DNA of 64,000 bases. It comes from JAOEGB01 sp041262585. Its GTDB lineage: Bacteria > Actinomycetota > Actinomycetes > Streptosporangiales > Streptosporangiaceae. The notes beneath the pieces are model-generated. The model was given only the letters and a program-made list of their open reading frames with translations. It made no database searches and had not been told where the DNA came from. A program made the position numbers and the translations under genes. The number at the start of each line of letters is the position of its first letter. Within the stretch, counting starts at the first letter, position 1. The stretch spans positions 44,624 through 108,623 of the forward strand of contig NZ_JBGCBZ010000023.1 in the NCBI RefSeq assembly GCF_041262585.1, in the 5' to 3' direction. This document shows positions 29,178-36,653 of this stretch, piece by piece.

Positions 29178-29336
29178 GGTCGTACACGTCTACTCGATCA
29201 TGTGGGGCGGGCCGTCCGCCGCCACCTCGGCCACGCTTCTGCCGAGACCACCCAGCCGTACGCGCTGCTGGACGACAAGGTCGCCGACGCCGAGATCCGC
29301 GCCGCCCGCCGACGCCGCGACCAAGCGTCCAACTGA
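29178..29336 (+). pseudogene. tyrosine recombinase C-terminal remnant
   Basis: This frame reads RAVRRHLGHASAETTQPYAL and LLDDKVADAEIRAARRRRDQ before a TGA at 29334. The HLGHAS...TTxxYA pattern is the end of the catalytic domain of a tyrosine recombinase, with the second catalytic His and the Tyr nucleophile. Nothing of the rest of the enzyme is present, so this is a fragment. It marks the left edge of a decayed accessory region. Confidence 0.7.
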
Positions 29337-29496
29337 TTACCAGCTCGGCCGACCGGCCCGCTACTGCGGCACCCCCGTGCTGTTAGGCCGCCCACCGGGC
29401 CGCCGCGCCAGCGAGGCCGCCGGGCACCTCGTGTGGATCCGCCGACGCCTGGCCGCCGACCTCGCTCGTATCGACGAGCTGCGCGAAGAGCCCTGA
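29337..29496 (+). pseudogene. unrecognised coding remnant after the integrase fragment
   Basis: A frame open since 29158 reads natural-looking protein after the integrase stop: TDYQLGRPARYCGTPVLLG, then HLVWIRRRLAADLARIDELR. There is no start codon at the junction. It is either the 3' end of a gene that lost its start or the second gene of a small mobile unit. Family unknown. Confidence 0.4.
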
Positions 29497-29521
29497 TGAC
29501 TCCTAACTTGCCTAAGCATAG

Positions 29522-29565
29522 TTGACGCATCACTTAAGTGTCGTGTAATAATTGACACGTCAATT
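29522..29565. promoter_or_regulatory. TTGAC-type operators upstream of the SnoaL-like gene
   Basis: Two related sites lie here. TTGACGCATCAC is at 29522-29533, and AATTGACACGTCAATT at 29550-29565 is a palindrome with only the two central bases unmatched. TTGACGCATCA also occurs upstream of the MarR gene at 31108. The 29550 site is 51 bases before the ATG of the exported SnoaL-like protein, a normal promoter position. Regulation by the MarR protein is inferred from this match. Confidence 0.7.
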
Positions 29566-29615
29566 ACAGGGCCGCGCCGCCGGGTGCCGCCCTTCCTCCC
29601 CCCCAGGAGTGCCAC

Positions 29616-30206
29616 ATGTTCTCCAAGAAGTCCCCCAAGGCCGCATTCGCCCCCGTGCCCAAGAGGCGCAGGGTGATCGGCGCCATGACCGGCCTCGCCG
29701 TCGCCGCCACCCTCGGCGCTGCCATAGCCATCCCAGCCGAGGCGCAGAGCCAGGGATCGCACGATGCCTCGTCCGGATACTCGTCCCACCACCACCCCAA
29801 GTCGCCAAGGCAGGTCGCCGCGGCGTTCTACGCCAGCTACAACGGGGACCTGGCTGCCGGCTTCGAACGCTATATCTCGAAGAAGCTGGTGCTCCACGGG
29901 TTTGACGGCCCCAACAGCCGCGATGCCTGGCTCCAGGGTGACCTCGAACTGAAGGCGTCGCTCACCGGTTACAAGCTGGAAGTGCTCGACCAGATCGCGG
30001 AAGGCGACAAGGTCGTCACACGCTGGGTCCTCGGGGGTGTCCACACAGGGACGATCTTGGGAATCCCTCCGTCCGGCCGCAAGGTCAGCCTCAGTGGCAT
30101 CTCCATCGACCGCGTGGTAGGAGGCCAGTCCGTCGAACACTGGTCGGAAGGAAACTTCGGCAGGTTCCTGGACGAGCTCCGCGGTGAGACCCCCAGCGCC
30201 AAGTAG
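29616..30206 (+). CDS. exported SnoaL-like (ester cyclase/NTF2-fold) protein
   Basis: A 196-residue protein. The first 44 residues form a twin-basic, long signal peptide (PKRRRVIGAMTGLAVAATLG then AIAIPAEAQS). The rest has the SnoaL/NTF2 cone fold: AAFYASYNGDLAAGFERYIS, the central VTRWVLGGVHTGTILGIPPS motif typical of SnoaL-like ester cyclases, and VVGGQSVEHWSEGN. Relatives act on polyketides or small molecules, and many have no known substrate. Export is unusual for this family. It is probably controlled by the nearby MarR regulator. Confidence 0.82.
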   Translation: MFSKKSPKAAFAPVPKRRRVIGAMTGLAVAATLGAAIAIPAEAQSQGSHDASSGYSSHHHPKSPRQVAAAFYASYNGDLAAGFERYISKKLVLHGFDGPNSRDAWLQGDLELKASLTGYKLEVLDQIAEGDKVVTRWVLGGVHTGTILGIPPSGRKVSLSGISIDRVVGGQSVEHWSEGNFGRFLDELRGETPSAK

Positions 30207-30388
30207 CGCTGCGCGGCGGCCCATGCCCCGGTCGGCGATGACCTGGGCATAGGCCGCCGTCCAGGGAGCAGCAACGTCGTATCGTTGTCCACGCCCGTGG
30301 CCCCATGATGATCAAGTGCGCCGAGACCGCAATGATCACTCATAGCCACGGGCGCTCTGCATCCAGGGCCGCAGTCAGTCGACCCTCA

Positions 30389-30621
30389 CCCGTACTGCGC
30401 TGGCGCCGTGACCTGATCGCCGCACGTCACGCTCACAATTCCCAGCGCGTCGGCCACCCACGGTCCGGTCGATCCGCAGCCTGGCACTCCGCTCGGCGCG
30501 GGAGAACAATGGCTGGGGCTACCGGCGCATCCACGGTGAGCTACATGTCCTCGGCGTCAAGGTCGCCGCGTCCACTGTCTGGGAGATCCTCAATGCCGGC
30601 ATCGACCCGGCGGGACGAATG
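30389..30621 (+). pseudogene. IS transposase (DDE integrase type) remnant
   Basis: Two frames give parts of one transposase: PVLRWRRDLIAARHAH, then after a frameshift RPPTVRSIRSLALRSARENN followed by GWGYRRIHGELHVLG and VAASTVWEILNAGIDPA. This is the helix-turn-helix linker of actinobacterial integrase-core transposases. The catalytic DDE part and the N-terminus are missing. Its right half overlaps the 3' end of the MarR gene on the other strand. Confidence 0.82.
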
Positions 30622-31092
30622 AAGACGCGTGCGGAGCGTCGCGGCGATCTCGCCTGCCGCGAGGAGTTGGTCTGGTGTAAGCGCGTCGACGAAGAGTTCG
30701 CGGACGGCGCGCAGGTGCGGAACTGTGGCACGCCGGAATGTCTCGGCGCCGGTCGGGGTGAGCACGACCTCGGCTCCGCGGTTGTCGGTGGCGCACTCCT
30801 CGCGGCGGATGAGCCCGCGCCGCTCCATGCGGGCGAGGTGATGGGACAGGCGGCTGCGTTCCCAGCCGATGTGGGCCGCGAGCTCGGAGGAGCGCATCCG
30901 CTGCCCCTGCGACTCGCTGAGGGCGAGTAGTACTGCGTAGTCGCCCGGCGACAGCGAGGACTCGCTCTGCAGCCGCGACGAGAGTTCGGAGCGGAGTGCA
31001 TCCGCCGTCTCGATGAAGTCCCGCCAGATCCGCCGCTCCTCTGCGCTCGGCAGGTGGCGTCCCCTCTGCCGCCGCGGTGTGTCCTCCGTCAT
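30541..31092 (-). CDS. MarR family transcriptional regulator
   Basis: About 183 residues from ATG 31092 (MTEDTPRRQRG), which has an AAAGGG site. The winged helix is RSSELAAHIGWERSRLSHHL followed by ARMERRGLIRREECATDNRG and the acidic wing. The last 24 residues (about DAGIEDLPDSGRGDLDAEDM) are encoded by the antisense of the transposase remnant, so the natural C-terminus was probably replaced. A TTGACGCATCAA site 16 bases upstream of the start would block transcription or initiation, suggesting autorepression. The same sequence motif lies ahead of the SnoaL-like gene. Confidence 0.85.
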   Translation of the reverse strand: MTEDTPRRQRGRHLPSAEERRIWRDFIETADALRSELSSRLQSESSLSPGDYAVLLALSESQGQRMRSSELAAHIGWERSRLSHHLARMERRGLIRREECATDNRGAEVVLTPTGAETFRRATVPHLRAVRELFVDALTPDQLLAAGEIAATLRTRLHSSRRVDAGIEDLPDSGRGDLDAEDM

Positions 31093-31107
31093 GGGACCCT
31101 TTCTGAT

Positions 31108-31119
31108 TGACGCATCAAT
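31108..31119. promoter_or_regulatory. operator upstream of the MarR gene
   Basis: TTGACGCATCAA lies 16 bases before the MarR ATG and has TTGA/TCAA inverted arms. Eleven bases are identical to the site at 29522. It probably serves for autoregulation. Confidence 0.65.
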
Positions 31120-31338
31120 TATATCTACGTTACGGGATATCGCCACCCATCGCCGGCTGACCGTCTCTCGTAGGTCCGTCTCGGAAACGGTCGTTTCCGG
31201 GACGGCTCCACGAGGACTCACGGCTGTTGATTCCGTAGTTGTGTGCACGGGCGACCTGGGGCTATGGGCCGATATGCAGGGCCGCAACCAATCCGGCCAT
31301 GGACCCATCGACGGGGCAGCGGCTGTGCCCCTGCTCGG

Positions 31339-32267
31339 TTAGGACACCAGCTTCGCCATCACCGCGGGCGGCAGAGCCGGGTTGGCGGCCGCCGCCTCCA
31401 TCACTTGCCCGTCGTCATCGGCGAGCAACTCGACGATGACCTGTGACGGCAGAGCCGGATGACCTGCGGCGATGCATCGGGCCTGCCGCTCTGACAAGCA
31501 AGCCAGCAGCGCCGGAGCCGTCACGTTGCGGTGCCGGGCGACCTCACGGAACGCCTTTGGCACCAGCGGCCGGTGCCGGGTCAGGTCCTCCAGCAACGCC
31601 GGTGAGGCGTCCGGGTTCTTCGCCACCTTGGCCACGACCCGCACCCCGTGCCGGTCCACCATGGCGCGTAGCCGAGCTTCAGACAAGCCCGGGTGCGGCG
31701 CGATGGACTTGACCACCTTGGCGTCGGAGTCGGCGGCCAGCACGCGGATCAGGCCGTCACCGATCGCGGGATTCTCGGCGAGAGCGGCACGGACACCGGG
31801 TTCCGGGCTGGTGGCGAGGCGTTCGTACATCTCCGGAGGCAGGTCGGTGCGAACGGCCAGCGGCCAGCGCAGCAGCATCGAGGGATGGTCGGCGAAGCCG
31901 ATGACGGTCGCGGTGGGCGTGGCCGGGTTCCACAGCGCGCTCACGTGCATCTGGTGAACGGTGGACTCGTGGGAGCTGTCACATGAGGCACCGGGCGGCA
32001 GGTCACAGTCGAGCCTGGGGCAATGCGGATCGTGGGTGAACGGCGTTTCCGCGCGGTCGCAGACCAGGCACCGCCGCGCCGGGGGCAGCCCTTCGCCAGT
32101 GATCAGCGCGGCCAGCACCGCCGGCGGTGTCGCCTCGTTGCCCGCCACCGCACGGCGGACTTCGGCATGCGGATGCTCCGCGAGCCGGGCGGCCATGTCC
32201 GGCGTCGTCCACATCGCGAGTTCCACGACGACCGGTATGTCCGCGTCGGCTGCGAGGATCTTCCTCA
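31339..32267 (-). pseudogene. leucine-rich-variant-like repeat protein, frameshifted
   Basis: The main reading frame (309 residues from ATG/GTG at 32268) is made of short helical repeats such as NPAIGDGLIRVLAADSDAKV, VARHRNVTAPALLACLS and HPALPSQVIVELLADDDGQV. It also has a Cys/His cluster (CLVCDRAETPFTHDPHCPRL) that may bind zinc. The natural N-terminus is in another frame at 32265-32426 (see next entry). The join reads LPSDVRKILAADADIP, which looks like the middle of a repeat, not a start. Related proteins in other actinomycetes appear longer between these parts, so I infer a deletion that shifted the frame. Function unknown. Confidence 0.65.
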
Positions 32268-32426
32268 CATCGGAGGGGAGGCCAGCGCAACCGCCTGTGC
32301 GCGGGTGAGGTCCTCACGCTCGGTCAGATTCGCGGCGATGTCCTCGTCGGCAGTCGTGATCAGCCGATCGACCAGATCAGACGGCAGGGCCGGATTGCTG
32401 GCGAGGCCGCACAGGACATGGTTCAC
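32265..32426 (-). pseudogene. detached N-terminus of the repeat protein
   Basis: A 53-residue frame from GTG 32426 reads VNHVLCGLASNPALPSDLVD, RLITTADEDIAANLTEREDL and TRAQAVALAS before stopping at 32265. It has the same repeat style as the downstream frame and overlaps its beginning by a few bases. It is best read as the first part of one gene that was split by a deletion or frameshift. Confidence 0.6.
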
Positions 32427-32502
32427 GGGAACATCCTGCCCAGGCCGTGATCACATGGCTCGCGATTATTCCGGCGGTGACGAGTTCCCGGCTGCTGGCC
32501 GG

Positions 32503-32702
32503 CCGCGTACCCTGGCCGGCCTGGCCGCCATCGCTGCGCACGGCCGAAGGGGGGACCGCCGCCCCCGCGGTGACTCCGACGTGTGTACGGCGCCCGGGCC
32601 CGCCGCGCCCATGGGAAGCGGGTCAGTACGATCGCCAAGCGCCTCGGCATCGGGTGCTCCACGCTGTACCGAGCCCTGGGAGCCGATAACCCCACCCCAT
32701 CC
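32503..32702 (+). pseudogene. serine recombinase (resolvase/invertase) C-terminal remnant
   Basis: One frame reads LAGLAAIAAHGRRGDRRPRG. After a frameshift near 32585 another reads YGARARRAHGKRVSTIAKRL followed by GIGCSTLYRALGADNPT. This is the hinge and Hin-type helix-turn-helix of a resolvase/invertase. The catalytic serine domain is absent. Confidence 0.78.
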
Positions 32703-32759
32703 ACGTTTCGCTGTGACAAGGGAGAGCTCTGGACCCGCGGTTGGACAGCGGGGGAGACC

Positions 32760-33974
32760 CTACCGCCGAATACGTTTCGATGATGCAAGGCGCTTGCCCA
32801 GCCGTTGTGCCGGAGCTTCAACCAAACGCCATGTGAGCGCACTAAGCCCGAGTAGTAACCCCACCACGCAGGTTAGAGCGGTTAGTCGCAGGCTTAGGGG
32901 TACAGTCAGCGGCTGTTGCCAGAACCACTCGACGCTTTCCAATAGCAGCGGGTGCAGAAGATAAATGGAGTAGCTGACCAGACCCAGCCAGCGGAGCACC
33001 TGCGGCATCCTTCGGTGCCGCAGTGCCAGTCCGACGGCGAAGGTGATCCAAGCGGCGGCCATGGCCGTTTGAGAGCCGAAATCATCCCGTGCCAGCCAGA
33101 TCCCAGCCAGCGGAATCAGAGCTACCCATCTCGCTTGCTTCCAGGAGATCTCGCGCCGCTCGGCCCGATACAGGGCCGTGCCGGCGAACATCGTGGCCAT
33201 GATCAGCAAGCCCTGCCATGGGCCCGGATAGCTCTGGTTGACCGCCAGTAGCACCAGCACGGTGATCCCAATGACGATCGCGCCGGCTTGCCGGACCGGG
33301 TTTGAGCCTTTTAGCACGGCGGCCAGGCCCAGTGCCACCAGTGCGGTCACCACCAGGGTGACCGTCAGCATCCGGGGGGATCCGCCAGCCGATAACAATG
33401 TGACCGGCAGGGTGCCCGCGCCCAGCACCGCCACCGTAGCGAAGGCGAGTGCGCTCGTGGTGCTTCTTCGGTTGATGCCGAGGATGAACATCGCGGTAAG
33501 CAGAAGATAGAAGGCCATCTCATAAGACAGCGTCCACAGCACGTTGATCAGGTTCGGCATGTACAGCAGGTTCTGCAGCATGGTCAGGTGGCCAAGGACC
33601 AGGGGAACCGGCCGGGAGCTCCACCAGATGTGAGGGTCGACCCAGCCCAGCGTCATCAGCAGTACCATGCCGGCTACGCCCACTCCGAACAGCGGATATA
33701 GCCGGAAGAATCGAGAAACCCAAAAGGCCCGCAAGCTACCTCGCCGTTCAAGGGAGGCGGGGACGATGTATCCGCTGACCAAGAAGAACACCATCACCCC
33801 ATACCAGCCGGGTTCGAAAGCAGCCTTGACAGGAAGTCGAGCCTCGGGCAATAGGGGCTTGAGTGAATGCTCAAAGACTACTGTCAAAGCGGCGATACCG
33901 CGCAGGGCGTCAAGCCATCCTAGGCGTTGCCGAATTTGCTGTGGTACTACCTGAGCTGTAAGCACCCGACTCAT
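32760..33974 (-). CDS. membrane acyltransferase (acyltransferase 3 family)
   Basis: About 404 residues with roughly ten membrane helices. The N-terminal LDALRGIAALTVVFEHSLKP has the family RG and catalytic-type His, and SGYIVPASLERRGSLRAFWV and RFFRLYPLF hold the conserved Arg cluster. Family members O-acylate sugars, antibiotics or cell-surface glycans. The ATG at 33974 is chosen over a TTG 12 bases upstream; neither has a clear ribosome site. Base composition is visibly lower in GC than in the neighbours, which fits recent transfer. It sits between recombinase and other gene remnants. Confidence 0.85.
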   Translation of the reverse strand: MSRVLTAQVVPQQIRQRLGWLDALRGIAALTVVFEHSLKPLLPEARLPVKAAFEPGWYGVMVFFLVSGYIVPASLERRGSLRAFWVSRFFRLYPLFGVGVAGMVLLMTLGWVDPHIWWSSRPVPLVLGHLTMLQNLLYMPNLINVLWTLSYEMAFYLLLTAMFILGINRRSTTSALAFATVAVLGAGTLPVTLLSAGGSPRMLTVTLVVTALVALGLAAVLKGSNPVRQAGAIVIGITVLVLLAVNQSYPGPWQGLLIMATMFAGTALYRAERREISWKQARWVALIPLAGIWLARDDFGSQTAMAAAWITFAVGLALRHRRMPQVLRWLGLVSYSIYLLHPLLLESVEWFWQQPLTVPLSLRLTALTCVVGLLLGLSALTWRLVEAPAQRLGKRLASSKRIRR

Positions 33975-34351
33975 CCTAGCGATCAATGAACACCTGTGTG
34001 ATTAACGCGGAATTGATAGCGGTCGAGAGCGCCCTGTGGTATGTGCCCCCTGCTGGGAGCGGCGCGTTCGCGAACACTGACCGGCGACCGTCAAGGACCG
34101 GAGTGGGCTCTCGCAGACGAGGGTGTTTTGCGGTTTCCCCCTGCGTGGACGCCATCATGAGATATCTGGAGTACCGATCTTGACTTGGCCGTTAGGTTCC
34201 GTTAAGCGGAAAGGTGACCATCCTGGCGCGATTCGTGATGTCCCCAGCTCGAAAGCGATAAGCAATTAGCGCCGCTGTAAATTTAGAAGGCTAAACGTGT
34301 GACAACGTTCACACTTTGCGGATCCATTCATGTCTCGTACTCGGGGGCCTT
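33975..34351. other. 377-base gene-free, AT-richer stretch
   Basis: No convincing coding frame. The composition is clearly lower in GC than the chromosome around it. The only clear structure is the inverted repeat GTGTGA-N6-TCACAC at 34297-34314, 38 bases before a small reading frame at 34352. It probably contains the acyltransferase promoter at its left end. Confidence 0.5.
34297..34314. promoter_or_regulatory. inverted repeat GTGTGA-N6-TCACAC
   Basis: Six-base arms separated by six bases, shortly ahead of the small frame at 34352. The form suits a dimeric repressor or activator. No regulator gene next to it is an obvious match. Confidence 0.5.
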
Positions 34352-34531
34352 ATGAAGACCTTTAAAGCCGTCCGCAATCTGGAAAATATGATCAACCACA
34401 AACCCGCCTGGACGGGCCTCGCCTCCCGCCTGCCGGACGCGGGCGGTTCCGTCGTGCAAGCCCCCCGGCCAACTTCGACGACTAACGCCTGCGATCCTCG
34501 GCCCCGGCAAGGCCCGCGCTCACCGCTCTGA
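34352..34531 (+). CDS. possible small peptide of 59 residues
   Basis: ATG 34352 follows GGGGGC and begins MKTFKAVRNLENMINHKPAW, which looks like real protein (charged, mixed residues in an AT-richer stretch). The later half turns Pro/Arg-rich (ACDPRPRQGPRSPL) and may be frameshifted. In another frame the same DNA ends PPANFDD. It could be a peptide precursor or the start of a lost gene. No family recognised. Confidence 0.3.
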   Translation: MKTFKAVRNLENMINHKPAWTGLASRLPDAGGSVVQAPRPTSTTNACDPRPRQGPRSPL

Positions 34532-34571
34532 CCTGGTGAAGCTCCGGGCCGGATAGGACCTCGCTGACCGG

Positions 34572-34598
34572 GGGCCAGGAGCCCCACGGTCCTGGCCC
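34572..34598. terminator. GC-rich hairpin
   Basis: GGGCCAGGA and TCCTGGCCC form a perfect 9-bp stem with a 9-base loop. There is no T-run after it. It lies between the small frame at 34352 and the decayed gene at 34653, so termination is a plausible use. Confidence 0.45.
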
Positions 34599-34613
34599 GC
34601 CCCGCTGGATAGG

Positions 34614-34640
34614 GTTTCGTCACGCAATCCGTGACGAAAC
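34614..34640. promoter_or_regulatory. perfect 11-bp inverted repeat at a gene start
   Basis: GTTTCGTCACG and CGTGACGAAAC are separated by five bases. The ATG of a reading frame (MEVSVAPIGWDLIAAALLRR) begins immediately after the right arm at 34641. A repressor bound here would cover the start of the message. The gene behind it is broken. Confidence 0.7.
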
Positions 34641-35039
34641 ATGGAGGTGAGTGTGGCGCCCATCGGCTGGGATCTGATCGCGGCCGCGCTGCTACGCAGG
34701 ATGCGACCGGACGTTCAGGCCGCGTCCTGGAGTCCCCCGAGTGGCAGGCGCTTGATCCCGAGGTGCGCGAGCGCCGACCCCGGCCCCCGAGCTCGACCAC
34801 GCCCGGACGGTGCTTGCCACGCTCGCCGGGCTGGCCGGCTCCCCTGGACCCGATACGCCGCCGCCGCTGGTACACCGACGACGAACTCGCCGCCGTCCAG
34901 GTCGTCAAGAGCGGCGACGTGTACGGCTCCTACTGGGTCATCGCCGCTGGGGAGCTGCTCGGCACCGTCCGGCCGCACCTGCCCGCCCGGGGAACCCCGT
35001 TCCGTGACCCCGTCGTGAGCCGAAGTGGGACGTGCCGGT
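34641..35039 (+). pseudogene. decayed gene of unknown family, several frameshifts
   Basis: Natural-looking protein is spread over three frames. VAPIGWDLIAAALLRRMRPD begins it, then LESPEWQALDPEVRER, then LDHARTVLATLAGLAG, then YTDDELAAVQVVKSGDVYGS and YWVIAAGELLGTVRPHLPAR. Placed end to end they make one protein of about 125 residues with at least three frameshifts. I do not recognise the family. It overlaps the next gene's start. Confidence 0.55.
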
Positions 35040-35583
35040 GGTGAGCGCGCGAGCCGCCGAGATCGCGGCGTGGCTCACGAGCCGTCCCGCTCACGCCGGG
35101 GACACCCGGATCCTCGCGATAGAGGGACGCTCGGGAGCCGGCAAATCGACCCTCGCCGCGGCCGTCGCCGCCGAGCTGCCCGCGCCGGTGATCCGGATGG
35201 ACGATCTCTACGACGGTTGGGACGGCCTTCTTCCCGGAGTTAACGCCCTGCTGGAATGGGTGCTCCAGCCGCTCGCGCTGGGCAGGACGGCACGCTGGCG
35301 CCGCTACGACTGGGATCGGAGCCGGTACGCCGAATGGCACGAGCTGCCTCACACCGGCGCGCTCGTCATCGAGGGCGTCGGTTCCGGCGCTCGCCGGGCT
35401 TCACCGTACCTGAGCGGGCTTGTGTGGCTGGAAGCGGAAGGCGATGTGCGCAAGAAACGGGCGCTGGCGCGTGACGGCGATCTCTTCACGCCCCACTGGT
35501 CGCGCTGGGCGGCCCAGGAGGAGCGCTACTACGCCTCGGACGATGTCCGCTCACGCGCCGACCTCACCATCGTCACCGGCTGA
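35032..35583 (+). CDS. P-loop kinase (uridine kinase-like)
   Basis: A 183-residue P-loop NTPase. The Walker A motif AIEGRSGAGKSTLAAAVAAE is of the nucleoside-kinase/phosphoribulokinase type, followed by the acidic VIRMDDLYDGWDG with the substrate Asp pair. RKKRALARDGDLFTPHW resembles a lid region. This group includes uridine kinases and small-molecule kinases; the substrate is unknown. Two further in-frame GTG codons at 35038 and 35041 could start translation. Confidence 0.8.
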   Translation: MPVVSARAAEIAAWLTSRPAHAGDTRILAIEGRSGAGKSTLAAAVAAELPAPVIRMDDLYDGWDGLLPGVNALLEWVLQPLALGRTARWRRYDWDRSRYAEWHELPHTGALVIEGVGSGARRASPYLSGLVWLEAEGDVRKKRALARDGDLFTPHWSRWAAQEERYYASDDVRSRADLTIVTG

Positions 35584-35631
35584 CCCAGCGGCCGTCGAAC
35601 CATCTGAAGCTCTTCCCGATATGCTCGTCAG

Positions 35632-36078
35632 GTGACCGACCTCACGGACTTCGCCCGGCTGGTCCCTGGCGACCATGGCCTCTGCGTCGTCTCGACTTCA
35701 CGGAGCGACGGAACCATCCGCTCCTCGGTGGTGAACGCGGGCGTGCTCGGCCATCCCACCACCGGGCAGCCGGTGGTCGGCTTCGTCGTACGGGGAACCG
35801 CCCGCAAGCTGGCGGACATGCGTGCCCGGCCGTACGCGACCGTCGTGGTGCGAAGCGGCTGGCAGTGGGCCGCCGCCGAAGGCCCGGTCGCCCTGTCCGG
35901 CCCCGGCGATCCGCCGCCTGGCGTCGACGCGGAGGGCCTCCGGCTTCTCCTCCGCGACATCTTCAAGGCGGCGGGCGGAACGCACGACGACTGGGACACA
36001 TACGACCGGGTCATGGCCGAGGAACGCCGCACCGCCGTCCTCCTGACGCCGCGGCGCGTCTACTCCAACCCCGCCTGA
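35632..36078 (+). CDS. PPOX-class flavin/F420-dependent oxidoreductase
   Basis: A 148-residue split beta-barrel protein of the pyridoxamine-phosphate-oxidase-like group, closest in look to the F420-binding actinobacterial enzymes (Rv1155 type). Key segments are GDHGLCVVSTSRSDGTIRSS, VVGFVVRGTARKLADMRARP and YATVVVRSGWQWAAAEGPVA. It begins at GTG 35632. It likely reduces or oxidises small molecules with F420, which actinomycetes make. It lies 48 bases after the kinase gene. Confidence 0.84.
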   Translation: MTDLTDFARLVPGDHGLCVVSTSRSDGTIRSSVVNAGVLGHPTTGQPVVGFVVRGTARKLADMRARPYATVVVRSGWQWAAAEGPVALSGPGDPPPGVDAEGLRLLLRDIFKAAGGTHDDWDTYDRVMAEERRTAVLLTPRRVYSNPA

Positions 36079-36121
36079 TTCACCGGACACGCGTTCCTGG
36101 CCGAAGTCTCCCCTTTGGTGA

Positions 36122-36520
36122 CTATTCGAGGCTGGAGCGGTACTCCTCGTCCGACACGGGCCCGTGCCAGTGGGTCTTTCCGCTCGCCGTCACGGCGATG
36201 TGGACGAGGGTGTCGTCGGCGACGGCGCCGTGCCAGTGCTTCTCACCAGGCTGCACGTGGATCCAGTCCCCGGGGCCCACCTCGGTTCCCTTGCTTTCGC
36301 CCCATCGCGTGATGACGCCTCGTCCGGACAGCACGTAGAGCGCCTGCTCCCCGTCGTGGGTATGCCAGCCGGAGCGCGCCTCCGGGTCATAGGAGAAGCG
36401 CTGGGCCCGCAGGCCGTCCGGCTGAACCGCCTCGAGAGCGGAGGCCTCCCAGACACCGTCCGTGAACCTGTCCGGCCCTGGCCTGCTGACTTTGATCTCG
36501 TTCTCGCGCACGAACCTCAT
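36122..36520 (-). CDS. cupin-domain protein
   Basis: A 132-residue single cupin. Motif 1 is GWHTHDGEQALYVLSGRGVI with two His and a Glu/Gln for metal binding, and motif 2 is GDWIHVQPGEKHWHGAVADD with the third His. A second set of His (GKTHWHGPVSDEEY) close to the end is unusual. This resembles small metal cupins of the carboxymuconolactone decarboxylase-associated type. Substrate unknown. Confidence 0.86.
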   Translation of the reverse strand: MRFVRENEIKVSRPGPDRFTDGVWEASALEAVQPDGLRAQRFSYDPEARSGWHTHDGEQALYVLSGRGVITRWGESKGTEVGPGDWIHVQPGEKHWHGAVADDTLVHIAVTASGKTHWHGPVSDEEYRSSLE

Positions 36521-36653
36521 CGCGACCCTCCGCTACGACGAACCATCGGACTCGAACACCGTGGCGACACGATCCCCCGCCAGTCAACCCCTTCCCCATT
36601 GGCGAGTCGATAAGGCCCGGGCGCACACGCGGCGGCCGGGAGCCTTCGCACTC

